64,000 nt of DNA from contig CAUVWZ020000002.1 in assembly GCA_963555835.3 (NCBI GenBank), forward strand, positions 2,232,001-2,296,000, read 5' to 3'. Below, piece after piece: positions 41,618 to 51,081 of the stretch. Source of the stretch: JAPUME01 sp027294185. GTDB taxonomy: Bacteria; Acidobacteriota; Terriglobia; UBA7540; JAPUME01. The translations under genes were made by a program, and so were the position numbers. Each line of letters opens with the position of its first letter. The first letter of the stretch is position 1. The notes under the pieces are model-generated. The model did no database searches and had not been told where the DNA came from. It saw only the letters and a program-made list of their open reading frames with translations.

Positions 41618-42882
41618 GCAGTTCCCCCCGCCTGGTGGTTGTGTCGGTGGATGGCATGCCGCCGGCCTTCTATATGCGGCCGGATGAATTCGGGCTGAAG
41701 GTCCCGAACCTCCGGCGGCTGGTAGCGGAAGCCCGCTACGCTGAAGCGGTTGAGACCATCTACCCCTCTACTACTTACCCGGCCCATGCCAGCCTGGTTA
41801 CCGGCGCCCGGCCGCGCGACCACGGCATTTACTCCCACCTCGACTCGCGCGACCCCACCCACGACCCTCGACCCTGGATGTGGCTCGCCTCATCCATCCG
41901 AGTTCCGACGCTGTGGGAAAAAGCCAAAGCCCACGGACTCACCACCGCCGCTCTCAGTTGGCCGGTCAGCGTCGGTGCGCCGATCGATTGGAACATTCCC
42001 GAGGTGTGGGACCCCCACGCCGCCGACCCCTTTCACGATCTTGGAACCGTCGCCCGTTACGCAACCCCCGGCCTTCTTCCCGACGTTATCCGAGCCCTCG
42101 GGAAATCGGACCTCGACCCAACCTCAGACCACGCCCGGTCGGAAGCGCTGATCCATATCTTACGGACTTATCGTCCCAACCTCCTGCTGGCGCATTTCGT
42201 GGAGTTCGATCAGAAGGCCCATCGCTTCGGCCCCTTTTCGCCCGAAGCCCTGGCGGCCATCGAGTCGGTGGATACCGAGTTGGGGCGCGTTCAAGACGCA
42301 ATGGATTCTCTGGGCGCGCCTGATGGAATCACCCTGGCCGTGCTTTCGGATCATGGATTCGTTCCCGTCTCCCGAGAAGCCGCGCCGACGACTGTGCTGA
42401 AGGAGGTGGGACTCTTTGGTCAAACCTCGACGGGTGAATTGCGAAGAACAGGGTTGGGCGCGATTCACGCGGGCGGTTGCTTTGCAGTCTACTGGCTCGA
42501 GGAACCTGACCGATCGTCACGCCGGGCATTGGAGGGGGCGGTCGACCGGCTCTTGGATACGGGGGCTGTGGCTGCCGTCGTGGATCGAGATCGGCTCGCA
42601 GCCCTGGGGGCGGATCCCGACGCGCAGTTGATCCTGGAAGCTGCCCGGGGCTTCTATTTTTCAAACCGATTCGACGGCGAAACGGTCCGGGAGCCGGGTC
42701 CCGACCGAGGCGCCCACGGTTATCTTCCCGAGACACCGGGCCTGGAAGGCTCCTTTCTACTGAAGGCCCCTCACCCGGAGAGCCGGGGTTCGGTCGGCAA
42801 AATTCACATCACCTCCGTATTTCAGTTCTTGCTTGCTGCGTTGGACCTTGAGTCCGAGGCGCACCCTGCCGATGGATTCTGA
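41611..42882 (+). CDS. AlkP-superfamily phosphodiesterase/nucleotide pyrophosphatase
   Basis: 423 residues. The metal-site motifs of the family are all present: VVVSVDGMPPAF at the N-terminus, the nucleophile Thr region TIYPSTTYPAHASLVTGARPRDHGIYSH, AHFVEFDQKAHRFGP, VLSDHGFVPV and GAHGYLPETPGLEGSFLL near the end. It most resembles type I phosphodiesterase/nucleotide pyrophosphatases. No signal peptide, so it is probably cytoplasmic. The start overlaps the preceding gene by 7 bases, indicating translational coupling. Confidence 0.88.
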   Translation: MVSSSPRLVVVSVDGMPPAFYMRPDEFGLKVPNLRRLVAEARYAEAVETIYPSTTYPAHASLVTGARPRDHGIYSHLDSRDPTHDPRPWMWLASSIRVPTLWEKAKAHGLTTAALSWPVSVGAPIDWNIPEVWDPHAADPFHDLGTVARYATPGLLPDVIRALGKSDLDPTSDHARSEALIHILRTYRPNLLLAHFVEFDQKAHRFGPFSPEALAAIESVDTELGRVQDAMDSLGAPDGITLAVLSDHGFVPVSREAAPTTVLKEVGLFGQTSTGELRRTGLGAIHAGGCFAVYWLEEPDRSSRRALEGAVDRLLDTGAVAAVVDRDRLAALGADPDAQLILEAARGFYFSNRFDGETVREPGPDRGAHGYLPETPGLEGSFLLKAPHPESRGSVGKIHITSVFQFLLAALDLESEAHPADGF

Positions 42883-42964
42883 CAGGGGCTGTTCGATCGG
42901 CCCCTCGTCGAGATTTCGGGACAAAGCCGAAGCCCGGGAGTAGGATTTTAGGGAGGAGATTGAA

Positions 42965-43666
42965 ATGGAGGGTACTCGCCAACTCTTCGCCACGGTGGAG
43001 CGCTTTCTCCGCTCCCTGCCAACCCGCCGCCGATATCTGGATTGGCTCCGGGGGCGTCGCTACCTGCTGGCCAAGCTTCCGACGAAGCAGGAAACTCCCC
43101 TTGTGGTGGCTCACTCGGTGCGCGACTCCGCCGTTGCGGCTGAGATTCGCCTGGCGCTGGAACACGATTGGCTCGAGGCGCCGCCCGATTGCCGCATGGT
43201 CTACGAGGATATACTGGCCGCCACCCCCGGGGTCGTAGTCGTCCAGCTCCGTCGGGACAATATCTGCGGCTGCCTGGGCCACCGCCACATGGGGGTGAGC
43301 GAGAGGCTCTTGTCAGAACATTTCAACAATGTTGGTTTCGACTTCCGCGGGCAGCAGGTCGGGGAGGTGGATATCGCCCACCAGCGCATCGCCGCCTGGG
43401 AACCATGGCCTCTGGCGAACATGGCCTTTGACTCGAGGTTCGTGGCAGGCTCCCGGCTGGACGATTTCCGTAGACGGCAGTTCCGCCTGCGCCTGCTGAG
43501 CGTGGTACTCCATGAAACCAACCACCTCGCCCGGCCCTCGGAACCCGAATCGGAGGTCCACGCAAGGAGCACCAATTTTTACCGCGAAGCCCTTGCTTCC
43601 TATTTCGACTCCTCCTTCGACACCCTCTCGTTCACCCTGGACCGTTCTCATTCCCGCCTGGGCTGA
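42965..43666 (+). CDS. HExxH-motif protein of unknown family
   Basis: 233 residues from an ATG at 42965 with GGGAGGAG upstream. Near the C-terminus is LLSVVLHETNHLARP with HETNH (about 183-187), followed by several acidic and His residues (EPESEVH, about 193-199) that could supply a third zinc ligand, then a Tyr-rich helix. This is the layout of a small zinc metallopeptidase. The N-terminal half has no recognised domain. It ends 19 bases inside the convergent membrane-protein gene. I do not recognise a family. Confidence 0.68.
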   Translation: MEGTRQLFATVERFLRSLPTRRRYLDWLRGRRYLLAKLPTKQETPLVVAHSVRDSAVAAEIRLALEHDWLEAPPDCRMVYEDILAATPGVVVVQLRRDNICGCLGHRHMGVSERLLSEHFNNVGFDFRGQQVGEVDIAHQRIAAWEPWPLANMAFDSRFVAGSRLDDFRRRQFRLRLLSVVLHETNHLARPSEPESEVHARSTNFYREALASYFDSSFDTLSFTLDRSHSRLG

Positions 43667-44217
43667 TTGCTCCTGCCTCTCGCTGCGAGCAGCGTAACAT
43701 CGAAGACCCAACGCGCCCCCAGCCGTCCCTGCTTCAAGCTCAACTGGACACGGTCGCCGCGGCTGACACTTTGGAAGGTTCTATAGTCCACATAAGCGAA
43801 CACACGCGGCCGGTCGGAGAGCCGCGTGGTCAGGATCACTGAATAAGTCTTCATGACAAGGAAATTTTCCTGCACTCTCCGCCTTAGGACGGTTGCGGGC
43901 AAGACCTGAGCTTCACTCGGGTCTCGAAAGCAATTCGCAAAGAGGGTCGCCGCCAGGGAAAGCGGGCAGACGATGCCGACTAGAATCAGCGCTTCCAGCC
44001 CCAGCCACAGCAGGGGGGTTCGGGGGGGTGGAGAGTCAGAGCTTTTGGATTTCACCCGGGGAATGAGGAACGGGGCCAGAATCGCCGACACCCCTACCGC
44101 TCCCAGCGCAACATACCAGAGGACCGCCTCATCCAGCACCACGTAGAAGTGGACCGCGACCACCAGAGTCACAAGGCTGGAAACAACCAGCGCAATTTGC
44201 GCTACCCGTCTTTTCAT
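43648..44217 (-). CDS. Membrane protein of unknown function
   Basis: 189 residues with three hydrophobic segments (about 8-28, 33-52 and 70-92) and a C-terminal soluble domain of about 90 residues (VMKTYSVILTTRLSDRPRVFAYVDY and so on). It lies 19 bases downstream of the TonB receptor on the same strand and its end overlaps the convergent HExxH gene by 19 bases. No family recognised. Confidence 0.65.
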   Translation of the reverse strand: MKRRVAQIALVVSSLVTLVVAVHFYVVLDEAVLWYVALGAVGVSAILAPFLIPRVKSKSSDSPPPRTPLLWLGLEALILVGIVCPLSLAATLFANCFRDPSEAQVLPATVLRRRVQENFLVMKTYSVILTTRLSDRPRVFAYVDYRTFQSVSRGDRVQLSLKQGRLGARWVFDVTLLAARGRSNQPRRE

Positions 44218-44236
44218 CTTCCCATGGGAATGCCGC

Positions 44237-47200
44237 CTAAAACAGCAGCTTCAACCCAAATTGAATCTGGCGGGCGGGGCCGGCAGAAATGATCTTTCCA
44301 AACGTGGGTCTGTCTACGAAGCCCTCCGGCAGGTCGAAGTTGGTCCGGTTCAGCAGGTTGAAAAACTCCATCCGAAACTGAAGCTTCGTTTCCTCCCGAA
44401 TCCGAAAGTTCCTTACCAGCGCCAGGTCCAGGGTGCGAAGCGTCGGCCCTCTCAGAATGTTTCGGCCCGAGTTTCCGAAGTGGAACGGGTCGGGAATTTC
44501 GAATGCGTCCACGTTGAAGAATTGCTCGGGAGTCGGATTCGCCAGCCGGGCATCGCCGACCCGGTTCGGCCGGTCATGGGCGAAAAAGCCTCCCACGTTT
44601 CCGGTGTTGCTGTTGTCAATGGTAAGCCGCGGCGTAAAGGGCTGCCCGGACCGTGCGGTGAGAATGCTGCTCACCTGCCAATTGCGGACCAGACCGGGGG
44701 AAAAACCGTTCGCACCGCCCAGCCAGCGCCGTCGCGGCCCGAAAGGCAGGTCGTAGACCAGGCTCACGGCCAGACGGTGCCGCAGGTCGAAGTTCGCGAG
44801 GCTTCTCTCCGCGCGTGTATTCCGGCTGTTCTGAGGTGTGTTGCCGTCGCCCTGGCTCTCGAGAAATGCCGAAGCGTTGTCGATTACTTTCGAAAACGTA
44901 TAGGCCGCAGAAAAATAGAGCCTGCCCGAGTAGTGCTTCCTTACCCTGGATTGCAGGGAATGGTAGATGGACGAGGCGGCGGATTCGACGATCAGAATAT
45001 CGCTGAATCCGGCAAAGGGACGGCGCGGGCCAAGATCTCCCGGGCCGGGAAGCGGCTGGTTCAAATTCCGCTTCATCACCAGTGCCGTCCCTCGGGAGCC
45101 CACATAGTCCACCTCGAAAAGAATATCCTTTGCGATTTCGCGTTGCACGCCGAAGCTCCACTGCTGCGCATAGGCGGTGCGGAAATCCCGGCCCAGCGTA
45201 ATGGGGCTCGGCGCGGGCGAGAACGCCTGCGCGCTGGGGAAGGGGTCGTCCAAGGTGAGCAGTCCCTCCGCGCTGGGAAAGAATAGGTTCAACTGGAAGA
45301 AGGGCGGATTGAAGTAGAGGGCGGAGTTTTCGACCAGCGTTCCACTGTCATAGAAAATCCCGTAGGCGCTGCGAACCACCATCTTCCCTCTGCCGTCGGG
45401 GTCCCAACTGAATCCAATGCGCGGGGCGAAGTTATTGCGGTCGGAATCGAATCCGGCCCGAGGCACTCCGTCCTGACCCACGGGTTTCAGTTGTCGCGTT
45501 GCCACATCGAACACCAACAAGCGGTCGTCGGTGTCCACCGGAGATGTGTTGAATTCGTACCGCAGCCCCGCGCTCAGGGAAAGTCGCGAGTGAATCTTCC
45601 AATGGTCCTGGAAAAAGACGTTGTAGGCCGTGGTACGGAGGGCCTGCGGATTGTCGTTCACCGCAGCGATGCTCAGCGTGGGGAAGCCGAGCAACAGGTC
45701 GGCCAGGGCGTCGCCGCTAAAGACAGGCTGAAAATGCAGTTGCCCCCGCCCGAACAGGTCATTGAACCCGTCCTGCCGGTAGTGGCGGACTTCCACCCCG
45801 GCTTTCAGAAAATGCGCCCCCTGGTGAAGACTCATGCTCTCGGTAAAATGATAGGTGCCGGTCGTTCGGGCCAAAGGAAGATTCGGGTCGTCCCCGAGTT
45901 GTTCGTAGCCCGCCAGAACCAATGACGGGAACCCCTGATCGCGCGGCGGCACCTCGAGCCCTGTGATTCCGAGACTCCCCAGAACATCGCGGCCCTGATT
46001 CTGGGGAAACACCTCGCGCCGCAGACGGTTGAAGCCGAAACGGAAATCGTTCAGCACCCCGGGGCCGATCACGTGCGTGTCACCGATCACCAGATTCTGG
46101 CCCTTGTCCAGGGTGTTAATCCCGAAGCCCGGCACGTTCACGCCTTTTGGTGCGAAGGGGTCAAAGTCAAAGCCGTCGATTGCGCTGTAACGGGAAAAGA
46201 AATGGTTCCTGGAGCTGAACTCATGGTCCAGGCGAAGGTTGAACTGAGTGCTGCGCTCCCGGCCCACCGGCGAGGCCAGGAAATTCCCTCCCGCCACACT
46301 GCGGTTCGGGTCGGGGTAGAGCGCAGCCAGATTGCGGCCCACCGGATGAATCCGGTCCTCGGGTATCCGATTGCCGGAGAAGGGAAGCCCCGTAAAGGGG
46401 TCGAGAATGGTGACGCCGGACTCGGAAAAGTCGCCGCCTTTCTCCAACAGGGTGGGTACGTTGGCCAGACGGCTCTCCGCCCGGCGCGTGCGCACGCCTT
46501 CAAAGTTAAGAAAGAAAAAGGTCCGAGCCTTCACCAGCGGACCGCCCAGCGTGCCGCCGAACTGGTTGCGCTGGAATTGAGGGATTTTCTCTTCCACTGG
46601 ATCGAAAAAGTTGCGCGCGTCCAACCGCGAGTTGCGGAGGAATTCATAAAGGGAACCGTGGAAACGGTTGGTGCCGGATTTCGTGACCACGTTGACCTGA
46701 GCGCCGCCACTTCGGCCGTACTCGGCGTCGTAGTTCGCCGAATGGATTCTGAACTCGCGGATGGCATCCACCGAGGGATTGACCACCATCCGGTTGATAA
46801 ACAGGTCGTTGTTGTCCACCCCGTCGAGGAGGAAATTGTTCGACGCCTCGCGCGCACCGCTCACGTTCACGCCGCTGTTCGCCTGCACGGAGAGGCGGGA
46901 CCCTGCCGCCGGCGGCGCAACTCCCGGCCCAAGGAGCGAAAGCTCCAGATACTGACGTCGATTGAGCGGCAGGCTGGTCATCTCCTCCTCGCCGACCACC
47001 GACCCCCGGGCTGCGGTTTCCACCTCGACCAGGATGCGCTCGGCGACCACCGTAATTTCTTCCTGAATCCCGCCAACCTTCAGCTCGAATTCGAGCGTGG
47101 CCATATCACCCACACTCAACCAGATCCCCTTGACGATTTCGGTTCGAAAGCCCGGAAGAGCGGCCACCGCAGAATAAGCGCCCGGGGTCATCAGAGGAAA

Positions 47201-47446
47201 GACGAAGTGACCCCCCGGCCCGCTGGTCGCAATCCGGCGGATTCCTGTCTCCTCCTTCGTGATGCGGATTCGAACATCCGCCAGCGGAGCTCCGGTCTGG
47301 TCCACGACGCTCCCAAACAGGGTCGCCGTGGCGGATTGAGCGTGAGCCCGCTCCGCCGGAACCCATCCGATAAGAAAGAAGATCAAAGGAAGGGCGAGTC
47401 GAATCCTCCTTCTCTTGGGGCGCCCGTGAATGGTCACGATGGTCAC
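44237..47446 (-). CDS. Oar-like TonB-dependent receptor
   Basis: 1069 residues from a GTG at 47446. A signal peptide (LALPLIFFLIGWVPAERAHA) is followed by a carboxypeptidase-regulatory-like domain (ATLFGSVVDQTGAPLADVRIRI), then the plug (LPLNRRQYLELSLLGPGVAP, NNFLLDGVDNNDLFINR, GGAQVNVVTKSGTNRFHGSLYEF) and a long beta-barrel ending NFDLPEGFVDRPTFGKIISAGP-type strands to a C-terminal LKLLF. These receptors are abundant in Acidobacteria and import carbohydrate or other large ligands. It follows the DUF1080 gene by 11 bases, so the ligand is probably a glycoside. Confidence 0.92.
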   Translation of the reverse strand: MTIVTIHGRPKRRRIRLALPLIFFLIGWVPAERAHAQSATATLFGSVVDQTGAPLADVRIRITKEETGIRRIATSGPGGHFVFPLMTPGAYSAVAALPGFRTEIVKGIWLSVGDMATLEFELKVGGIQEEITVVAERILVEVETAARGSVVGEEEMTSLPLNRRQYLELSLLGPGVAPPAAGSRLSVQANSGVNVSGAREASNNFLLDGVDNNDLFINRMVVNPSVDAIREFRIHSANYDAEYGRSGGAQVNVVTKSGTNRFHGSLYEFLRNSRLDARNFFDPVEEKIPQFQRNQFGGTLGGPLVKARTFFFLNFEGVRTRRAESRLANVPTLLEKGGDFSESGVTILDPFTGLPFSGNRIPEDRIHPVGRNLAALYPDPNRSVAGGNFLASPVGRERSTQFNLRLDHEFSSRNHFFSRYSAIDGFDFDPFAPKGVNVPGFGINTLDKGQNLVIGDTHVIGPGVLNDFRFGFNRLRREVFPQNQGRDVLGSLGITGLEVPPRDQGFPSLVLAGYEQLGDDPNLPLARTTGTYHFTESMSLHQGAHFLKAGVEVRHYRQDGFNDLFGRGQLHFQPVFSGDALADLLLGFPTLSIAAVNDNPQALRTTAYNVFFQDHWKIHSRLSLSAGLRYEFNTSPVDTDDRLLVFDVATRQLKPVGQDGVPRAGFDSDRNNFAPRIGFSWDPDGRGKMVVRSAYGIFYDSGTLVENSALYFNPPFFQLNLFFPSAEGLLTLDDPFPSAQAFSPAPSPITLGRDFRTAYAQQWSFGVQREIAKDILFEVDYVGSRGTALVMKRNLNQPLPGPGDLGPRRPFAGFSDILIVESAASSIYHSLQSRVRKHYSGRLYFSAAYTFSKVIDNASAFLESQGDGNTPQNSRNTRAERSLANFDLRHRLAVSLVYDLPFGPRRRWLGGANGFSPGLVRNWQVSSILTARSGQPFTPRLTIDNSNTGNVGGFFAHDRPNRVGDARLANPTPEQFFNVDAFEIPDPFHFGNSGRNILRGPTLRTLDLALVRNFRIREETKLQFRMEFFNLLNRTNFDLPEGFVDRPTFGKIISAGPARQIQFGLKLLF

Positions 47447-47457
47447 GAAGGAAATCC

Positions 47458-48105
47458 TTAATCCAGTTCTTGAATCAATAGATCTTTGAAGCGCACTTCC
47501 ATGGGCGGGCCGCGATGCACCTGGAGGGCGAAAATGCCCTCTGCCGCCTGGGTGTCTCGCAAGTCCACGGTCACTTCCCCGTTCACACGGATTTGAAGGT
47601 GGTCGCCGTCGGCCAGGATTTCATACTCATTCCAGCCGTCGCGGTTGACCTTGACCTTCTCCGGGTCGGGCTGGTGCAGAATGCCACGGCCTCGCTCTTC
47701 GTAGAGGACGCCCCACCATCCCTCAGCGGCGTCGGCCTGGTAGCCGCGAACAGCGCCGCCGTTATAGTCGCTGCGAAACTGAATTCCGCTGTTGCCTTGG
47801 CTCTTCACTAAACGTGCTTTCAAGCGAAGAATGAAGTTGCGATACGTTTTGACCGTAGAAAGAAATTCATTGCGGGGAATTTTGCCGTCCGTGCGGCCTA
47901 CGATCACACCGTCTTCGATGGACCACAGGTCCGGCTGCCCCCGCCAGCCGGTAAAATCCTTGCCGTTAAAAAGCGGCTTCCAGTCAGATTGGCCCCGGAG
48001 CGGCCCGGCCAGCAAAATCATCAACGCAAACGCGCACCCAAGAGATGCACAGACATTGCGAAAACAAGAACTACACTCTTCCCTTCCATCGAACGAACCG
48101 ATCAT
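47458..48105 (-). CDS. Exported DUF1080 (3-keto-glycoside hydrolase-like) protein
   Basis: 215 residues. After an N-terminal hydrophobic segment (LGCAFALMILLAGPLRG) comes the DUF1080 jelly-roll core: PLFNGKDFTGWRGQP, WSIEDGVIVGRTDGKI, NSGIQFRSDYNGGAVRGYQAD, and the end IFALQVHRGPPMEVRFKDLLIQEL. Members of this family include enzymes acting on 3-keto-disaccharides. It is in line with sugar oxidoreductase and isomerase genes, which supports a role in glycoside cleavage, though the substrate is not known. Confidence 0.87.
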   Translation of the reverse strand: MIGSFDGREECSSCFRNVCASLGCAFALMILLAGPLRGQSDWKPLFNGKDFTGWRGQPDLWSIEDGVIVGRTDGKIPRNEFLSTVKTYRNFILRLKARLVKSQGNSGIQFRSDYNGGAVRGYQADAAEGWWGVLYEERGRGILHQPDPEKVKVNRDGWNEYEILADGDHLQIRVNGEVTVDLRDTQAAEGIFALQVHRGPPMEVRFKDLLIQELD

Positions 48106-48197
48106 ATCGGCCTCCCTAAAAATTTCCTGGCGAACGATTCAAGACGATTGATCCATCCCGGGTCTTTCGCTCATCCAAATCTCAACCGGGCCACCGT

Positions 48198-51023
48198 CTA
48201 CTGCGAGGACCCGTTCTCCAGATAGGCAAAGAGGTCCCAGATTTCATTCTTGGTCAGAATGTCCAGAAGCCCCTCGGGCATGGAAGACTTTTCCGAAACC
48301 TGCCTCTTAACGATGTCGCGCTTGGGGATACGAACCCTCGGGCCGCCCATCTGCTGCAAAACCAGGTCCTGTGCGTCTTCGCTTGCGACCGTGCCCAGGT
48401 AGGAGCTGCCGTCCCGGGTGGTCACCTCGACGGCATTCCATAGATCAGAAATCGTGCGAGAGGGATAAAGGATCGCCTGGATCAGGTCTTCGCGGTTGAA
48501 TCGCCTCCCTACCGTCGTCAGGTCCGGCCCGGCTTCCGAGCCCACATCTCCGAACCGATGGCAACTGACACAAAACGCTTTCTGGTAGGCCTGCTTTCCT
48601 TTTTCAGCCGAGCCCCGGTAGGCCATCGGGTCCCAGACGAGGAATTCGGTCAATTCCTGCTCGCTCAGATTCTGAGTCCAGCTACGGCGGGAGGAGGTCC
48701 GAATCGGTTTCGTTCCTCCCGCCGCCAGGGTCGGAGAAAGCCGCGGCAGGCGCGCCATGGCGGCTTTCTTTTCATTCTCGGGAATACTCTCCACCCAGGT
48801 GGTCCACATCGCTTCCAGGAACCCGGAGAAGCTGAACCCTCCTCTCCAGTCTTCCTTCTGGGTCTTCTCAAACCAGCGGATGAAAGCCTCCCGTTGCTCT
48901 GGGCTCCAACCATGAGGAATGGTCCGCAGGCAGTAGGCGTAAAAGATCACCTGCTCGCGGTCGTTCGCCTCGCGCGAGATAGCCTTCAAAAGTTTTTCAA
49001 CAGTGCCGGGTACCTGGAGATGAGCGAGCGTCCTGGCCAACTCCCGGTTGAGCCGCCAATCGCCGCTCGGGAAACGGCCGAGCAGGTTCTGGCCCATCGG
49101 CTCGATGAGCCTGGGCCGTTGGACCCCCTCGCCACGGATGAACGAGAGTTGCATCACGCGCAGCAAACGAAGCATTTCATCATCCGAGAGGTTGGATCGA
49201 AGCAGCACATTCTCACGCGCAAGAAGCTCATCCATATCCCAGGTGCCGGAAACGGTTTCAACCAGGGCCAGCAAGCCCGTATTCGCGGCTCTCGGGTTCT
49301 CTTCCCTGAGGGCCCGATCTTTCCACAGATTCCTGTTCGTGCGCTCCAGAAGCTCACGCGCTGCGTAGCGCACAAAACGTTCCGAGTGGCCCAACAAGGG
49401 CCAGAGCGAATCGATGAAGGAGGCGTCAAGCGGGGTGGTCGGGCTGATGCGTGTCCGGACCAGCGCCTCGCAGGCGCGTCTCTGGACGAATGCGTCGGAG
49501 TCGCTCAACCGCTCGAGGAGCGCTTTCTGTGATTGGGCATTGGCGTGAAGCCCCAGGTAGAGGGTTGCGGCGGCGCGCACCTCCGCCTGCCGGTCCCGGC
49601 TAAGTTCCACCAGCCGTTCCAAATCCGGCGTCGGACCGTAGACCTGTAGCAACTCGAGCGCCCTTGCCCTCTCGATTGGGTTCGCCTCGCTGTCCCGGAC
49701 CTTGGCGAGAAGTCCCGCGCCCCAATCGGTTCCCAATTTTTTCTGTAGTTGACCCAACCGCGCTCTTCCCCAGGCCGAGCGAGGTTGAGGCTGCGCAAGC
49801 GCGGCCTCAATCCCTTCGGAGGGAACATCGGCTCTCCCCTGCGGTCCCTTGTAGGAGAGGCGATAGAGCCCGCCCTGCGTGTTGCGGCCGCCCGTCGTGT
49901 AATAGACGAACCCATCCGGCCCAACTTCCAAATCCGTGATGTTGATGGGCCGGCCTACTACTAAATCCTCTATATTCTCCTCGTAGGTCGCCCCCGCCCT
50001 TCGAAGCAATCCGGCGTATATCCGCCCACGCGACCAGTCGCCGAACAGAAACGACCCGTGGTATTTCCGCGGGTAAACATGGTGAAGATAGAATTCCACC
50101 CCCACGGGCGAGCCGCGCCCAATGTTGGTCATCGCGGGGAGGCTATCGAGAAAGTAGTCCGGCCACTTGCCCGAACCCGTGCGCCAGCCGTACTCGCCCC
50201 CCGGCACGACGTGGTGCGTGCGAACCGGACGGAACCAGGGAAGCCCCAGGTCCCATTCCATATCCGCGTCGAGCGTGAACAGTTCTCCGGCCAGGTTGAA
50301 CGCCGCATCGTAAGGGTTGCGATAACCGGAGGCCACCAGTTGCCAGTTGCGGCCCTCGAAATCGAGCCGAAAGATGGTTGCGCCGGGAGCGCGAACCTCT
50401 CGCGCGTGACCGTTGGGGTCAAAATAGCGGGGCAGCAGGACATCCTCCCGATAGGCGCGATGAGGCGAAAGGGGGTCGGGCGTCACCGCCACTCCCGCGT
50501 GGTTGCCGATTACGACGTAGAGCAGGCCCTCGGGACCCACGAAGAGGGCGTGCGGTCCGTGCTCCGCCATCCTCCCCTTGAACTTCCCGACCAGCTCCAC
50601 CCGGTCTCCCCGGCTGTCGCCGTCGCGGTCCGTGATGCGATAAAGCGCGGTCCCCTGGGGGCCGTCACCGACCGCATAGAGAACATCACCGACGAAGCAG
50701 AGTCCCTGGCAGTTCTTCACCTCATCGGTGAAGGTCAGGAAAGTTTCATACTGCCCGTCACGGTTCCGGTCCTCCAGGATGATGACCGGACCCTTCTCGC
50801 GGGAAATCACCGGGCGGCCGCGAGCGTCAAAGGTCATGGCGACGATCGACCCCGTCTCCTCGGGTTTGGCCGCGACTTCCACCTTGAACCCTTCCGGAGT
50901 CCAGAAGTTCTCTACACTCGTGGCCCCGCCTCTTGACCGCCCCTGACCTGCAAGAAAGGCGGCCCCTGTCAGGGCCACTACCATCACGGAAAACACCGAT
51001 GTCAGGAAAAACGTTTTTCTCAT
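48198..51023 (-). CDS. Exported heme-binding propeller/HEAT/cytochrome c protein
   Basis: 941 residues with a signal peptide (FFLTSVFSVMVVALTGAAFLAG). The N-terminal half is a beta-propeller of the membrane-bound dehydrogenase type (FWTPEGFKVEVAAKPEETG, NCQGLCFVGDVLYAVGDGP, FRLDFEGRNWQLVASGYRNPYDAAF). A helical HEAT-like middle follows. The C-terminus is a cytochrome c domain with CVSCH (about 818-822) and the putative heme-domain tail GPDLTTVGRRF to LTKNEIWDLFAYL. Such proteins are common in Planctomycetes, Verrucomicrobia and Acidobacteria and probably accept electrons in periplasmic sugar oxidation. Confidence 0.87.
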   Translation of the reverse strand: MRKTFFLTSVFSVMVVALTGAAFLAGQGRSRGGATSVENFWTPEGFKVEVAAKPEETGSIVAMTFDARGRPVISREKGPVIILEDRNRDGQYETFLTFTDEVKNCQGLCFVGDVLYAVGDGPQGTALYRITDRDGDSRGDRVELVGKFKGRMAEHGPHALFVGPEGLLYVVIGNHAGVAVTPDPLSPHRAYREDVLLPRYFDPNGHAREVRAPGATIFRLDFEGRNWQLVASGYRNPYDAAFNLAGELFTLDADMEWDLGLPWFRPVRTHHVVPGGEYGWRTGSGKWPDYFLDSLPAMTNIGRGSPVGVEFYLHHVYPRKYHGSFLFGDWSRGRIYAGLLRRAGATYEENIEDLVVGRPINITDLEVGPDGFVYYTTGGRNTQGGLYRLSYKGPQGRADVPSEGIEAALAQPQPRSAWGRARLGQLQKKLGTDWGAGLLAKVRDSEANPIERARALELLQVYGPTPDLERLVELSRDRQAEVRAAATLYLGLHANAQSQKALLERLSDSDAFVQRRACEALVRTRISPTTPLDASFIDSLWPLLGHSERFVRYAARELLERTNRNLWKDRALREENPRAANTGLLALVETVSGTWDMDELLARENVLLRSNLSDDEMLRLLRVMQLSFIRGEGVQRPRLIEPMGQNLLGRFPSGDWRLNRELARTLAHLQVPGTVEKLLKAISREANDREQVIFYAYCLRTIPHGWSPEQREAFIRWFEKTQKEDWRGGFSFSGFLEAMWTTWVESIPENEKKAAMARLPRLSPTLAAGGTKPIRTSSRRSWTQNLSEQELTEFLVWDPMAYRGSAEKGKQAYQKAFCVSCHRFGDVGSEAGPDLTTVGRRFNREDLIQAILYPSRTISDLWNAVEVTTRDGSSYLGTVASEDAQDLVLQQMGGPRVRIPKRDIVKRQVSEKSSMPEGLLDILTKNEIWDLFAYLENGSSQ

Positions 51024-51081
51024 CCGGTTCTCTTCACCCCCATGAATGCAGCATCAGACCGTAGGAAAATTTTCTCTCCCC

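Noticed and set aside
42965..43666. Naming the HExxH protein as a specific metallopeptidase family
   Set aside because: Only the short motif is seen; the third ligand and fold are not certain.
46073..47461. 462-codon plus-strand frame opposite the TonB receptor
   Set aside because: Antisense to the plug and signal region of the receptor, which has clear motifs; no domain in the antisense reading.
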